A DNA stretch of 64,000 nucleotides from Rickettsiales bacterium (GCA_028279475.1 JANQNR010000004.1:514393-578392), one strand, 5' to 3'. Positions 55,101 through 62,688 are shown, counted from the stretch's first letter. Program-made: numbers and translations. Notes: generated by a model not told the origin, from the letters alone.

Positions 55101-58000
55101 CCCTCGATATAATCATCGCCGTCCGTTTGCTGTGCCGTGATAATGACTTCGCGAATATCCACTTCCGTCGCAGCCTTCCCCTCCGCAAAGGTAATCTGCT
55201 CGATGGCATGCTCCTGCGCATTACCGGTCAGGGAGATATCCGACCCAGTCGTATTGAGAAAATGATCGACCACCCGCACACTGTTAGATGTAGCATTCTC
55301 CGTAATCAGCAGGTCATCTCCGTCGCGCGACAGCGTGGCATCCGCTTCGCTCAGATGGGTGAAACGAATCGTATCAGTATCACTGAATGCCCGCCCAAGA
55401 ATAGAAATTGCGTTGGTCGTCAGACCGGAAGGGTCGGTATCGCGGATTTCCAGTGTGCCGAAATTCTGCCCGATCACATAGGCGTCGCTGCCATTGCCGC
55501 CATCCACCGTGACATTCTCCCCGGTAATGACCAGTACATCGTCATCACCCGTTCCTGCTACGCTGACATTATCCTGATCGGCGACCACCACACTCGGAGG
55601 GTTAAGCAGCGTGGAATCGGCATTGACCGTATCCAGCAGCGCCTGCAACGAGATCGGCAGCGAGCGCCCAGCGGCAGCTTCCGCAATATCCGTCAGCAGG
55701 TGCTGATCGGTAATCCCGGTGATCGTATAGGATGTGTTCACCGCATTCCCGACAAAATCCTCGGTAATCGGCACCTCGCGCTCCACCAGCGGCTTCAGCC
55801 CCTGCAACACCGGCGCGAACATCTCCCAGTGTGCCTGCGCGCCCGCCACATCACCCGGCATCGCATCGAGAATCACATCCACCACACTGCGCAACTGCAT
55901 CCCGCCCGGTGTCAGCCGCCCGTCATTCAACTCAATACTCAGATCATTAAAATAGCTCCGCAGTGGCCCCTGCGCCAGCAACGCCGCGTGCGACTCGCTG
56001 AACAGCTGATCCCATAGCGCCTGCAACTGCTCCGTATCACTGGCATTTACCGGATTCGCCCCGCCATCTACCGTACTGACAAAACTCTCCCCGCTCCAGG
56101 CCTCCAGGAATGCCAGCTTCTGCGCATCGAACAGCCCACCGCGTGAGGCCGGATCCACCCCCTCGGCTCCCGCCCAGGTGAACAGGATATCCTCGGTGAA
56201 CCCGACGAACTGATCCGGGTGGGCGGGCGCGGAGTTGCGCAGCCCCGTGATGAGATTATCCAGCGCCGTATTGCTTTGCGCCGCAAGATCGAGATCGTTG
56301 AGAAGGCCGAAGCCTTTCAGGTAGACGTCCCCGCCCGGATCAGTCAGCGGGATAATACCGGAACGCCCGGAACCACTGCCGCCGCTACCGCCACTGCCTC
56401 CGGAACCACCCGAACCGCCGGAGCCACCGCTCCCACCGGAGCCGCCCCCGGAACCTCCATCAACGAACGGATCAGGATTGCTGCGCGAGTCCAGAATCGC
56501 CTGCACCGTATCCCAGAGATTGCTCAGTGCCGTCCATTTATCCGTCTGCTGGAACTGGTATAATTCAATATGCCCATCACCCTGCCCGAGGTAAGGGCGT
56601 GTATAGTTCTCAATAAACGCCACGCTGTCCGTATCCCACAGCCATTTGGCCACCAGCGTCGCACCGTCTTCATTATTAATATCCCCATTCCACACCTGAA
56701 ACGCATGGCCACTGAACGGATTCCACGCCACCGGCGCATCAAACGCCAACTCTTTTAATCCCCCGGTCAGTTGGTAGTTGTTGACATATACATAATCATC
56801 GCGCTCGATGTCTTTGATGACTGCGTGACCGAACACACCGAAATGGTCTTCGCCTTCGCCACCGAACAACTGAGTTTTTTCTTGATAGGCTGCACCGCCG
56901 GAACCATGCTGTTCCAGCAAATCATCCCCGGCACCTCCGTCGAGAGTGGCAGTACCTTCTTCGCCGGAAAGCAGTTTATCGTTATATTGACTACCAATGA
57001 CATGCTCAATGGAATAGAGCGTATCTTCACCATCCTGACCGTTATTATAAATGACACCACCATCGGTAGAACGACCACGAATACCGACCGTATGTCCGAA
57101 ATAATCTGCTATATCATCATCCTGATTTTCTTCATAACGATGATTACCGCCGACCAGTATATTGTTTCCTTTACCACCAATAAGTGTATCATCCCCATCA
57201 CCACCGAAGATGGTGTTATCCGCATCATTGCCGATGAGTTGATCATCGCCGTCATAACCAATGAGAATGGAGGATTCGGTACCCGTGAAACTGACCGTAT
57301 CATCATTCTGTGAACCGCCTTTAATCACAACTCCGCTATCTGTGGTGATTTCGTAGGATTCGATATTTCCAGAGGTGAAGTTGAAGCGGAAAGCAGGATC
57401 ATACGTTGGGAAATTTCCCCATAACATTGCATCCAACCATTGTGCCTTGAGAACTGAATTAACATTATCTTCAATAATTGCATCGATTCCGTTTCCAAGC
57501 GACTGATCAAGACCAAAACCTAGTCTTGAAATCCAATTACTACCAGCTTCAAGAACATCCTCCCAAATACTTTCTTGTTCTACAGTTGTTCCAACAATTG
57601 TTGGAACATAAGCCGTCCATGCCTGTGGTGGCAGATTATGGCCAGCAAACACCGCTATATGATAATCTCGTATATCCTTCACGGGTAGCGTTACGTTGGC
57701 ATCACCGTTGTTAAACCGCGTTTCTCTGGCCACAAAATCCGCCTGCATCAATTCCAATGAAATCGTTGCCCATTCAGAGGCAGATATATTCGAATTTCCA
57801 CCTGTCAGTTTACCCGTGTTTTCTGCAAAGGCGCGAGCTATGGCTCCAGCACCCGCGTTTGCGTATACCACATCAAGAGCGAGGTCTGCATAACGATACC
57901 CTTTAGAAGATAGTAAACCGTAGTAATCTCCGAATGCACCGTTCTGGCTATGACTACGGAGTTGGTCTATGTCGGACTGAGTGAGGTTTTGAACGGTCAT
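46112..58000 (-). CDS. Giant RTX/hemolysin-type calcium-binding repeat protein
   Basis: 3962 residues from ATG at 58000, with GAAGGAG seven bases upstream. In order: unique N domain (about 1-225); RTX nonapeptides GGxGxDxL (about 245-360); a Gly/Ser linker (about 515-545); a helical region (about 546-800) seen in other large RTX proteins; some 12 tandem modules of about 120-150 residues (about 955-2715), each with RTX repeats, a YxxGDGHDTIxD strand, a DDLxI core, xIEDxF and an FxDGxxW/L end (hemolysin-type calcium-binding related domain); three serralysin-like DVFRFS..LxHS blocks (about 2860, 3147, 3693); three WKK..YTxT..LSFEF repeats ending FRxVxLYED (about 2980-3103, 3345-3487, 3502-3652); one cadherin/VCBS-like domain (about 3240-3340); and final RTX repeats. 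There is no Sec signal, so C-terminal type I secretion is expected, but no exporter genes are in the window. Adhesin, surface layer or enzyme carrier are all possible. Confidence 0.92.
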   Translation of the reverse strand: MTVQNLTQSDIDQLRSHSQNGAFGDYYGLLSSKGYRYADLALDVVYANAGAGAIARAFAENTGKLTGGNSNISASEWATISLELMQADFVARETRFNNGDANVTLPVKDIRDYHIAVFAGHNLPPQAWTAYVPTIVGTTVEQESIWEDVLEAGSNWISRLGFGLDQSLGNGIDAIIEDNVNSVLKAQWLDAMLWGNFPTYDPAFRFNFTSGNIESYEITTDSGVVIKGGSQNDDTVSFTGTESSILIGYDGDDQLIGNDADNTIFGGDGDDTLIGGKGNNILVGGNHRYEENQDDDIADYFGHTVGIRGRSTDGGVIYNNGQDGEDTLYSIEHVIGSQYNDKLLSGEEGTATLDGGAGDDLLEQHGSGGAAYQEKTQLFGGEGEDHFGVFGHAVIKDIERDDYVYVNNYQLTGGLKELAFDAPVAWNPFSGHAFQVWNGDINNEDGATLVAKWLWDTDSVAFIENYTRPYLGQGDGHIELYQFQQTDKWTALSNLWDTVQAILDSRSNPDPFVDGGSGGGSGGSGGSGGSGGSGGSGGSGGSGSGRSGIIPLTDPGGDVYLKGFGLLNDLDLAAQSNTALDNLITGLRNSAPAHPDQFVGFTEDILFTWAGAEGVDPASRGGLFDAQKLAFLEAWSGESFVSTVDGGANPVNASDTEQLQALWDQLFSESHAALLAQGPLRSYFNDLSIELNDGRLTPGGMQLRSVVDVILDAMPGDVAGAQAHWEMFAPVLQGLKPLVEREVPITEDFVGNAVNTSYTITGITDQHLLTDIAEAAAGRSLPISLQALLDTVNADSTLLNPPSVVVADQDNVSVAGTGDDDVLVITGENVTVDGGNGSDAYVIGQNFGTLEIRDTDPSGLTTNAISILGRAFSDTDTIRFTHLSEADATLSRDGDDLLITENATSNSVRVVDHFLNTTGSDISLTGNAQEHAIEQITFAEGKAATEVDIREVIITAQQTDGDDYIEGTSDKEIIHGGLGNDTMVGGDEGDLYKYNLGDGHDIIRDHQVDFTLEAPDQVRLGGGISLAETTLERVGDDGEDLQLTFIDGGTLTIEGQFWTTTLGTGTFDSTAVALAAIQNYPLLGLLGGNLPPEFDNVGYSNIVGIELIDNEASDDIIINVLDADYNYTAPDIETVPLEPIDYDSPDTYRHPGATFEGVAGGDAPFSPDTNPVDGLGVLPTPDQRMEYFQFASGQVLSAEGLQQTYLSRLDRDDSDVIRGFHQQETLAGGAGDDTLIGGDDGDTYRFNLGDGNDRVEDGQTNVLFKRKDVVEFGEGITESMIQISRTGADNKDLLITFDGYTDTLTIDKQFDASIFGWDNFYSLEQRVEEFRFVDGTTLTADDMMIRLLAPTSGDDVLEGFATNDVLYGGEGNDTLIGSDGGDAYIFGYGDGHDVITDNMFSALNKSFDTIFFGPGIGKDDIDVTRPLGSDDLVITLKSTSETLTVQDQFNPNVFGYGSIFSVDDTIEILLFQDGSGYTFKDVMDLLLNGTDNDDVFEGFFRQDTLDGGAGNDRLEGAGEADTYIFSRGYGHDTIRDELEPLETTETDTIRFIGLNSDEVRFIRNPDAALRDDLRIEIIDTGESLTIEDMFGFHYYAVERFEFEDQTLFKRDIELKLLESDAGDNTLIGYGTTAGIGYQSQDTLDGGVGNDHLEGLGQADTYIWGVGYGHDTIVDNTWDPDYIDDDRVVMTSDTNPDDISVRLDGDDLLLTHTAGDSLRIHDFAVIGGLGQRREEVQAVEFTDGSGEVWEPDLLRQRAIDDETTAGHDSIVGFWSDDSFAGSTGNDRLDGKDGDDTYHYAAGDGHDTIHDGRSLVTLSDTDRIVFDASILKEDIQFSRDGDDLLITFASAAGDSLRIEDHFFGSGGYYSLDSIQFADGTVWQSPVFNMALFNATAGDDLLNGTASSESIVGGLGDDTLVSNDRDSLFGGEGNDVYDYADDVGTSLAKTWIVEQTAFITGGGVDAIRFADGVTFDHLRIERDDDDLTIVDQNNSPQGISIVVDNFFLGAAYQVETLQFVSGSTVTDMNLLDVISVASGNDEQLLGDDTNNLLSGGAGNDTLRGYESFDTLDGGTGDDRLEGGRRDDVYIYRAGDGQDTIYDEQGHISRSLQDVIRFEGGIATANLVLQRSGADGDDLEIAFNHIAGSITIEDYFSSLSYNQVEIFEFDDGDVWALPQIYAALPNQPEYDPLTYDASYATVSGSAASETVQGGDGHEVFIAGAGDDRTIPEHGADIIRYALGDGQDTIVPDAPDDEPDVIEFGAGITAGDVQFERAGHQDLDLVMRFSDGGSLTVEDHFDGNYEAIEYIRFTDGTTYDVADTRVAYVNDAQTDGNDVITGFKFSDNTLEGGLGNDLLTTPATSLHDTFIYRLGDGHDTIDAYSGDAEDRVILQGIVSSATQLDRIGSQGRDLLMTFSDGGTLTIDDQFWNNARIESFEFDDQTLSYQEMQALYLASIQTAGDDTIIGLNGDDTLTGSAGNDSIDGQDGADLFIYELGQGQDTITSGGDALTDTLRFGSGITLATLTLSKAGPSHKHLHIDFLDSGSLLIEDQFASGDARIERFEFSDGSVLTWQEMEQTWLDQVQTSGDDSIVGSDSSETITGGAGDDTIDVQEGADVIVYGLGDGQDTVRSDDDMLADTLLFTIGITSGDVAFLRDTADTNDLRITLPDGGSLLIEDQLDSTSARIETFLFESGGVLTWQEVAQTLNAEAATSGDDSLIGTSWNDVIDGGEGDDTLNGAGGADTLIGGAGDDLFRVSVWDSSNIYYDGGEGVDTLDISASSANWAIDFDGDAIDVGSDAGVVASVEAIIASQGHDTIASGAADNFVDGQAGNDSITGGRGWDTLDGGAGRDTLDGGIGKDVFRFSDRLHSTVFAPDRIKDFNVTADRIDLTGLDFTGLTDADITQDNELRLFYHTVRDRTYVRSDQDDFEFYLNGDYTTILTEANFIFNDASPAGSGLNFTTSTLLSYADQDTAPITVDIIDDTTLHLAGNTWKKVASPYTVTADTMLSFEFKSDSEGEIHGLGLSTDNVLSGNDIFRLYGSQSWGLDGPDYIGSGAWQSFSITVSDYLPVGYNAQYLVFANDDDANAQADSWFRNVELYEEDSTSGSSGELIVGTSGDDTLAGGDGDDTLDGAAGIDTLTGGVGADIFRFSGLSHSVLTDTASDEITDFEDGVDLIDVSAFGFTTIKEHPGGEKVTEAHELLMVYSSFANRTYFVNYQTDFQFYLNGNHFAEISDADFIFDGSPPVNADPVAVDDSASGDENTIITGNVLSNDTDVDNDVLIVTSNTNPTNGSVTVGSDGSFSYTPATDFFGSDSFTYIISDGNGGTDTATVTLTVNEVTTPPPADVLDFSTATLTSWSNQDSNPTITNIIDNTTLHLGGNTWKKVDLPYTFTDNTRLSFEFRVSVIGEIQGIGFSDDDAHGSGEVVKLFGTQAWGLDGPDYDGSGNWQSFDIAVTDFFTSGQSVNYLTFINDDDANAQGESWFRDVRLYEDDTANGDDFIELSSLALSEYEDNQDAGGTVETTLEGGYGIELTGNTWKKLAYDYTITADTVFTFEYRSSVEGEIHGPGLETDNVYNNGQPSWQLHGTQPTGAFDQSLDYTGSGDWQSFTINVGNSFTGAISYLSFVNDHDNGAQNGQSQYRNLRLYEDTTGGGVSGQLIIGTNGADSLIGGTGDDTIDGMDGYDTLTGGAGADVFRFSALNHSTKGDRNVVADFERGIDKIDLSVMGFTGVDTDGGNTEAGEIRFVYSSNNDFTYVRTDQSNFEFVINGRHHNYLSDVDFIFDASTNTITGSSGDDNLVGTGADEVFQALAGNDTITAQAGDDTIYGDDGDDSLSGGSGDDEIYGGSGNDLVAGGDGNDNMFLDAGGNNTIHSGSGADYALLGGGNDVLLYLAVTDSATLTGVDYIAGFTQGQDVIDVSALGFTDVSNFSVYNDGVYSEISSGDFALGFNGGYTFTNADFIY

Positions 58001-58437
58001 GAGTTATCTCCTTCAAGCTTATGAAAACCTTTCATAACTATTAGTATTGCTGCAAACTGTATGAGTATTGTTAGATACGTTTTTATATCGTATGAAACTG
58101 GACTAAAACGGATATATGATGCATTTAGCAATCCAATCGGAAGAAAATAGAACAACAAAATCAGTAAACTCGCGTACTTAATATTTTTTTTCTTCAGCAT
58201 TATTGGATAAACTTTTTTAGAGAATGGCATCCAACGTATATATATATATATATATATGTATATGTATACGAACGCTAATATGAATATGGCCACGATGCGC
58301 ATCTTACTATGATCCGATGAACTATCATCAAATAAGTGATGAATAAATCCAAAGGTTGCCCCCCCACCCATAAGCGCAAGCCCGGAAAGCGGCAACAAAG
58401 ATAAAGCAAGAAATGCGATTATGAATATGTTGCGCAT
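57997..58437 (-). CDS. Small multi-pass membrane protein coupled to the RTX gene
   Basis: 146 residues from ATG at 58437 (a GTG at 58461 would add 8). Hydrophobic segments lie at about 2-24, 48-68, 84-104 and 115-135, so three or four membrane helices. The second contains the Tyr-Ile dipeptide repeat encoded by the (TA)10 tract. No family is recognised. Its stop overlaps the RTX start as ATGA, and the RTX Shine-Dalgarno lies inside its last codons, so RTX translation is probably coupled to it. It is very AT-rich compared with the ribosomal genes. It could help localise or regulate the giant protein. Confidence 0.65.
   Translation of the reverse strand: MRNIFIIAFLALSLLPLSGLALMGGGATFGFIHHLFDDSSSDHSKMRIVAIFILAFVYIYIYIYIYIRWMPFSKKVYPIMLKKKNIKYASLLILLFYFLPIGLLNASYIRFSPVSYDIKTYLTILIQFAAILIVMKGFHKLEGDNS
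58237..58256. repeat. (TA)10 microsatellite inside a reading frame
   Basis: Ten uninterrupted TA units, followed by TGTATATGTATAC. It lies within the small membrane protein gene at 57997-58437. A gain or loss of one unit (2 nt) would shift that frame. Confidence 0.9.
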
Positions 58438-58553
58438 GATTTTGCTTACTATGAATAACACAGGATTGTCAACGCACTTTCCTTAACGGAAAGTAATTAT
58501 CGTTAGCGGGCTGGCTATAGGCGGCAGAGGCGAGGATAAAGATATTTTTATGG

Positions 58554-58586
58554 TTGCACAGCACCCCTCAGATGGCTGCTGTGCAA
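58554..58586. repeat. Perfect 10-bp inverted repeat
   Basis: TTGCACAGCA (58554-58563) and TGCTGTGCAA (58577-58586) with a 13-nt loop, directly beside the RTX gene remnant. A smaller hairpin, ACTTTCC/GGAAAGT (58477-58495), lies nearer the membrane protein gene. Confidence 0.6.
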
Positions 58587-58587
58587 T

Positions 58588-58662
58588 GCCCTGTCCGAGG
58601 AAGAGGCTGTAGTTTTCAATAAAGGCCACGCTCTCCGTATCCCACAGCCACTTGGCTACCGA
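58588..58662 (-). pseudogene. Remnant of a second RTX-family gene
   Basis: The minus strand encodes VAKWLWDTESVAFIENY, then LGQG. The intact RTX protein has the near-identical VAKWLWDTDSVAFIENY...LGQG at about residues 449-474 (56580-56655). The DNA is also clearly similar (about four of five bases by eye over 60 nt). Flanking sequence is unrelated or decayed and there is no long frame, so this is a fragment left by duplication or replacement. Confidence 0.75.
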
Positions 58663-58705
58663 CGTGAGGCAGACCATTCCACTGATCATTATGATTCAAC
58701 CGAGT

Positions 58706-58741
58706 CAAAACAAGCCAGGCGCCGTAGCAGCACCTACCTGG
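58706..58741 (-). terminator. Candidate intrinsic terminator after rpsC
   Basis: On the minus strand CCAGG-TAG-GTGCTG-CTA-CGGCG-CCTGG followed by CTTGTTTT, 27 nt beyond the rpsC stop. The stem has an inner GTAG/CTAC pairing and a bulge; the T-run is interrupted once. Confidence 0.5.
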
Positions 58742-58767
58742 TACGGTATTATTGACTAATATTAAAT

Positions 58768-59433
58768 TTACGCCGCTTTTTTAACGTGCTGGACGTCCTG
58801 CTCTTCGGCCTGTGCGGTATCGCCTTTGTAAATCCAGACCTTGATACCAATGACCCCGTAGGTCGTATGGGCTTTGGCAACACCGTAATCAACATCGGCG
58901 CGCAATGTGTGCAACGGCACACGGCCTTCGCGATACCATTCGGTACGAGCAATCTCCGCACCGCCAAGACGTCCGGCGCAATTAATGCGGATGCCTTTGG
59001 CTCCAAGACGTAGTGAAGACTGTACCGCGCGCTTCATCGCCCGGCGGAACGTTACCCGGCGCTCTAACTGGTCAGCCACTGACTCGGCCACCAATGTCGC
59101 ATCGATCTCCGGCTTGCGGATTTCGACGATATTAATCGCCACTTCATCGTCAGTAAGCTTAGCCACATCTTGTTTGATCTTGTCAATATCAGCACCTTTC
59201 TTGCCGATCACCACACCCGGACGCGCCGTATAAATCGATATGCTGGCCTTTTTCCCAGTACGCTCAATCACGATCTTACTCACACTGGACGCCTTAAGAC
59301 GCTTTTTCAGATACTCACGGATTTTCAAATCTTCCAGCAATTTACCAGCATAATCATCCTTGGCAAACCAGCGGGAATCCCACGTTTTGTTGATGCCCAA
59401 ACGCAGACCGATCGGATTGACTTTCTGACCCAT
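58768..59433 (-). CDS. rpsC: 30S ribosomal protein S3
   Basis: 221 residues. The N-terminal KH domain has [18 protein letters not shown] sequence ([18 protein letters not shown], about 68-85) and the C-terminal domain carries [31 protein letters not shown]. It binds the 30S head and mRNA entry. It is the last gene before the operon interruption; rplP should follow directly. Confidence 0.98.
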   Translation of the reverse strand: MGQKVNPIGLRLGINKTWDSRWFAKDDYAGKLLEDLKIREYLKKRLKASSVSKIVIERTGKKASISIYTARPGVVIGKKGADIDKIKQDVAKLTDDEVAINIVEIRKPEIDATLVAESVADQLERRVTFRRAMKRAVQSSLRLGAKGIRINCAGRLGGAEIARTEWYREGRVPLHTLRADVDYGVAKAHTTYGVIGIKVWIYKGDTAQAEEQDVQHVKKAA

Positions 59434-59810
59434 TAGGCGACTCCTTTTTCTTTTACGACAATGGTAAGATTGCTAAATGGTTTCATGATCCGTGCGCCAC
59501 GGCCACGGGCACGTGCGCGGAAGCGTTTCATCACCATTGATTTACCGACCCAGGCTTCCTTGACATAAAGATTGTCAATATCCAGGCCATGGTTGTTTTC
59601 TGCATTGGCGACGGCAGATTCCAGAAGTTTTTTCACGTCATTGGAAATACGCTTGGGCGAAAATGTCAGTTGATTGATCGCCTCGTCAACATGCAATCCA
59701 CGGATGGACGATGCCACCAGGTTCAGCTTTTGTGGACTAATACGCACGCGGTTCAGCACGGCCTGTGCCTCATTTTCCGCGAGTTGTCTGGGTTGTGGTT
59801 TCTTGGACAT
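59433..59810 (-). CDS. rplV: 50S ribosomal protein L22
   Basis: 125 residues, lining the exit tunnel; [32 protein letters not shown] and [21 protein letters not shown] are conserved. Its stop shares one base with the rpsC ATG. Confidence 0.98.
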   Translation of the reverse strand: MSKKPQPRQLAENEAQAVLNRVRISPQKLNLVASSIRGLHVDEAINQLTFSPKRISNDVKKLLESAVANAENNHGLDIDNLYVKEAWVGKSMVMKRFRARARGRGARIMKPFSNLTIVVKEKGVA

Positions 59811-59826
59811 AGGCTGCTCTTATCCG

Positions 59827-60105
59827 TTATTTACGCTTTGCTTTTTTATCGACACCGTGACCGTAATAGGTGCGGGTCGGTGAGAATTCGCCGAATTTGT
59901 GACCTACCATCTCTTCGGTCACCAATACCGGGATAAATTTCTGACCGTTATAAACACCAAAAGTCAGTCCAACAAACTGTGGAATAATGGTCGAACGGCG
60001 TGACCAGGTTTGAATGACGGTATTTCTGCCGGAAGCACGGGCAGCCTCTGCTTTCTTCAGCAGATACATATCGAAAAATGGACCTTTCCATACGGAGCGT
60101 GGCAT
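59827..60105 (-). CDS. rpsS: 30S ribosomal protein S19
   Basis: 92 residues, with [19 protein letters not shown] and [46 protein letters not shown]. It lies in the 30S head and is in canonical position between rplB and rplV. Confidence 0.98.
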   Translation of the reverse strand: MPRSVWKGPFFDMYLLKKAEAARASGRNTVIQTWSRRSTIIPQFVGLTFGVYNGQKFIPVLVTEEMVGHKFGEFSPTRTYYGHGVDKKAKRK

Positions 60106-60122
60106 AATGAATTTTCCTTACG

Positions 60123-60965
60123 TTATTTCTTTTTCTTCGCCTTGTGGCGTGAACGGATAATAAATTTGCCGGATGGCTTTTTCTTCAGACGAGTACGGGA
60201 ACCCTTGGTGCATTTACCCCATGGCGTCACTGGATGACGGCCACCGGATGTGCGCCCTTCTCCACCACCATGCGGGTGATCGACCGGGTTCATCGCCACA
60301 CCGCGAACGGTCGGACGACGGCCACGCCAGCGCGTACGGCCAGCCTTACCGTCGTTGGTGTTTTGATTGTCCGGGTTAGAGACTGCACCAATCGACGCCA
60401 TGCAATCCGCATGCACCAGACGCAACTCACCGGAACGCAACTTCAACTGAGCATAGCCGGAATCCTTACCCACTAACTGGATATACGCACCGGCAGCACG
60501 CCCTATCTGGCCGCCCTTGCCGGGCTTCATTTCGACATTATGGATAATGGTACCGACAGGAATATTTTTGAGTGGCATGGCGTTGCCCGGTTTGATGTCG
60601 GTTTTTTCACCGGCCACCACTTTATCCCCTTCACCCAAACGCTGTGGCGCAAGGATATAGGAAAGCTCACCATCATCATATTTAATCAGCGCAATAAATG
60701 CCGAACGGTTCGGATCATACTCCAGACGCTGCACCGTTGCCGGCACATCCCATTTCGTGCGGCGGAAATCCACCAGACGATACTTTCTCTTATGGCCACC
60801 ACCAATATGGCGTGACGTCACACGACCGCGGTTATTACGACCACCGGACTTGGTCAGCCCTTCCACCAGTGTTTTCTCAGGCGCACCGCTCCACAGAGCA
60901 GAACGATCCACGGTAATCAACTCGCGCTGTGAAGGAGTGGTCGGATTATAGGTTTTCAATGCCAT
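60123..60965 (-). CDS. rplB: 50S ribosomal protein L2
   Basis: 280 residues. It is a primary 23S rRNA binder near the peptidyl-transferase centre. The C-terminal [29 protein letters not shown] carries the conserved His residues (about 220-245). Confidence 0.99.
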   Translation of the reverse strand: MALKTYNPTTPSQRELITVDRSALWSGAPEKTLVEGLTKSGGRNNRGRVTSRHIGGGHKRKYRLVDFRRTKWDVPATVQRLEYDPNRSAFIALIKYDDGELSYILAPQRLGEGDKVVAGEKTDIKPGNAMPLKNIPVGTIIHNVEMKPGKGGQIGRAAGAYIQLVGKDSGYAQLKLRSGELRLVHADCMASIGAVSNPDNQNTNDGKAGRTRWRGRRPTVRGVAMNPVDHPHGGGEGRTSGGRHPVTPWGKCTKGSRTRLKKKPSGKFIIRSRHKAKKKK

Positions 60966-60968
60966 GAT

Positions 60969-61289
60969 TTATACCTTCGCCGAGAGATCAATGTGATCTC
61001 CCTCTTTCAATGTAATGATTGCTTTCTTCACATCGGAGCGCTTGCCTTGAATTCCACGGAAACGCTTAGTCTTACCTTTGGTTTTGATCGTATTGACGGC
61101 CACAACATTCACATCGAAGATGGTTTCGACGGCATGCTTAATCAATGCCTTACCAGCATCGGCACGTACTTTGAACGTCATTTTATTTTGCTCCACTGCC
61201 ATGGTCGATTTTTCCGTGACCACGGGTGCCAGCACCACATCGAACAGTGCCGGATCTACGGCAACTGCTTTTTTTGCTTTTCCACTCAT
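60969..61289 (-). CDS. rplW: 50S ribosomal protein L23
   Basis: 106 residues, the exit-tunnel protein that docks SRP and trigger factor. [43 protein letters not shown] is typical. It starts 4 nt inside the rplD stop region (ATGA overlap). Confidence 0.97.
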   Translation of the reverse strand: MSGKAKKAVAVDPALFDVVLAPVVTEKSTMAVEQNKMTFKVRADAGKALIKHAVETIFDVNVVAVNTIKTKGKTKRFRGIQGKRSDVKKAIITLKEGDHIDLSAKV

Positions 61290-61903
61290 GCCAAACGCTC
61301 CTCTACGGCTTTCAGCGCCGCTTTCGTCAACACCAACTCACGATGGCGCAGAATATCCAACACGTTGATTCCAGCCACCGGCAATACATCCGTATGCGGA
61401 ATATTGCGCGCTGCTTTTACGAATGCGTCTTCCGGAGCCACGTCGATAATCAATGGCTTTTCCCATTTCAGCTTGGCGAATTTGGAAGTCAGCGCCTTGG
61501 TCTTGGCATCGGAGAACTTGGTATCGCTGAGAATGACCAGCGATCCTTCTGCCTGCTTAGCGGAAAGTGCGGTCTTCAGCCCCAATGCCCGAAACTTCTT
61601 GGTCAATGTGTGGGCGTGGGAGCGCACGACTGGGCCAAAGGTGGTTTGCCCACCGACCATTTGCGATGCCCGACGAGATCCCTGACGTGCCCGCCCGGTG
61701 CCTTTCTGGCGGAATGGCTTGGCTGTCGTACCACGAATTTCACCGATGGTTTTGGTTTTATGGGTACCAGCCTGCTTCTTGGCGCGTTGCCATTCGACCA
61801 CGCGTTGCAGCACATCCTTACGTACTGGCAGACCGAACACGTCTTTATTCAGCGTTACATCACCGGATTTTCCGGCATCCAATGTCGTTACGGCGAGTTT
61901 CAT
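61286..61903 (-). CDS. rplD: 50S ribosomal protein L4
   Basis: 205 residues. It lines the tunnel constriction with L22, and in E. coli represses the S10 operon. The extended loop [28 protein letters not shown] (about 53-80) is intact, at the site of known macrolide-resistance changes. It overlaps rplC by 4 nt. Confidence 0.98.
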   Translation of the reverse strand: MKLAVTTLDAGKSGDVTLNKDVFGLPVRKDVLQRVVEWQRAKKQAGTHKTKTIGEIRGTTAKPFRQKGTGRARQGSRRASQMVGGQTTFGPVVRSHAHTLTKKFRALGLKTALSAKQAEGSLVILSDTKFSDAKTKALTSKFAKLKWEKPLIIDVAPEDAFVKAARNIPHTDVLPVAGINVLDILRHRELVLTKAALKAVEERLA

Positions 61904-62688
61904 GATGCGGACTCCTCAGACGCTGCATCTGCTTCAGCTTCCGGGGCTGCGTCACTGTCTTCCTTTGCTGCTTCTTTTTCGGCGGCCTTAGCTTTGGCTT
62001 TTTTCTCTGCTTCGCTTTCGATCAGCTTGGCTGGGAATGGCACATCTTCATGCGCGGCACGTTTCACGGCATCACTGACCAGCACATAGCTGTTCTTAGC
62101 ACCCGGCACGGCACCTTTGATGTAGAGCACACCGCGCTCTTCATCACTGCCAACCACTTCCAAGTTCTGCTGCGTCACGCGCGCGTCACCCATATGACCC
62201 GCCATTTTCTTTCCTTTAAACACACGCCCCGGATCCTGACACTGACCGGTCGATCCATGCGAGCGGTGCGAAATCGAAACACCGTGCGTTGCTTCCAAAC
62301 CGCCAAAGTTATGGCGCTTCATCCCGCCGGCAAATCCTTTACCTTTACTGGTACCAACCACATCGACATATTGACCGTCGACAAAATGCGCTGCTGATAA
62401 TTGTGCACCCACATCCAGCATGGCCTCTTCGCTGACGCGGAACTCAACCAGCTTCTGCTTTGGCTCCACTTTGGCTTTGGAAAAGTGACCGCGCTGTGGC
62501 TTAGCGACGTTTTTAACTTTACGGGTGCCATAGCCCAACTGCAACGCCGTATAACCGTCACGCGCTTCTGTGCGCTGCGCCACAACCTGGACATTATCCA
62601 ACTGTAGCGCCGTGACAGGCACGTGCTCACCGAATTCCGTATAGAACTGAGTCATGCCCAGTTTTTTTGCAATCACGCCGGTACGCAT
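61900..62688 (-). CDS. rplC: 50S ribosomal protein L3 with acidic C-terminal tail
   Basis: 262 residues. The L3 core is complete ([16 protein letters not shown]..., [47 protein letters not shown]). A roughly 40-residue C-terminal extension rich in Ala, Glu, Asp and Lys (from about 222) is longer than in many relatives. It starts a new transcription unit: rpsJ ends in a terminator upstream and a promoter lies at 62739-62767. Confidence 0.98.
   Translation of the reverse strand: MRTGVIAKKLGMTQFYTEFGEHVPVTALQLDNVQVVAQRTEARDGYTALQLGYGTRKVKNVAKPQRGHFSKAKVEPKQKLVEFRVSEEAMLDVGAQLSAAHFVDGQYVDVVGTSKGKGFAGGMKRHNFGGLEATHGVSISHRSHGSTGQCQDPGRVFKGKKMAGHMGDARVTQQNLEVVGSDEERGVLYIKGAVPGAKNSYVLVSDAVKRAAHEDVPFPAKLIESEAEKKAKAKAAEKEAAKEDSDAAPEAEADAASEESAS

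Noticed and set aside
54983..56017. 344-codon plus-strand frame opposite the RTX gene
   Set aside because: Antisense to tandem repeats with biased codon use, which keeps the complementary frame open; no start signal or family features.
46112..58000. Tandem repeats of the RTX gene as a possible CRISPR or satellite array
   Set aside because: The periodicity is at protein level (9-residue and 120-150-residue modules) within one open frame; there are no uniform direct repeats with spacers.
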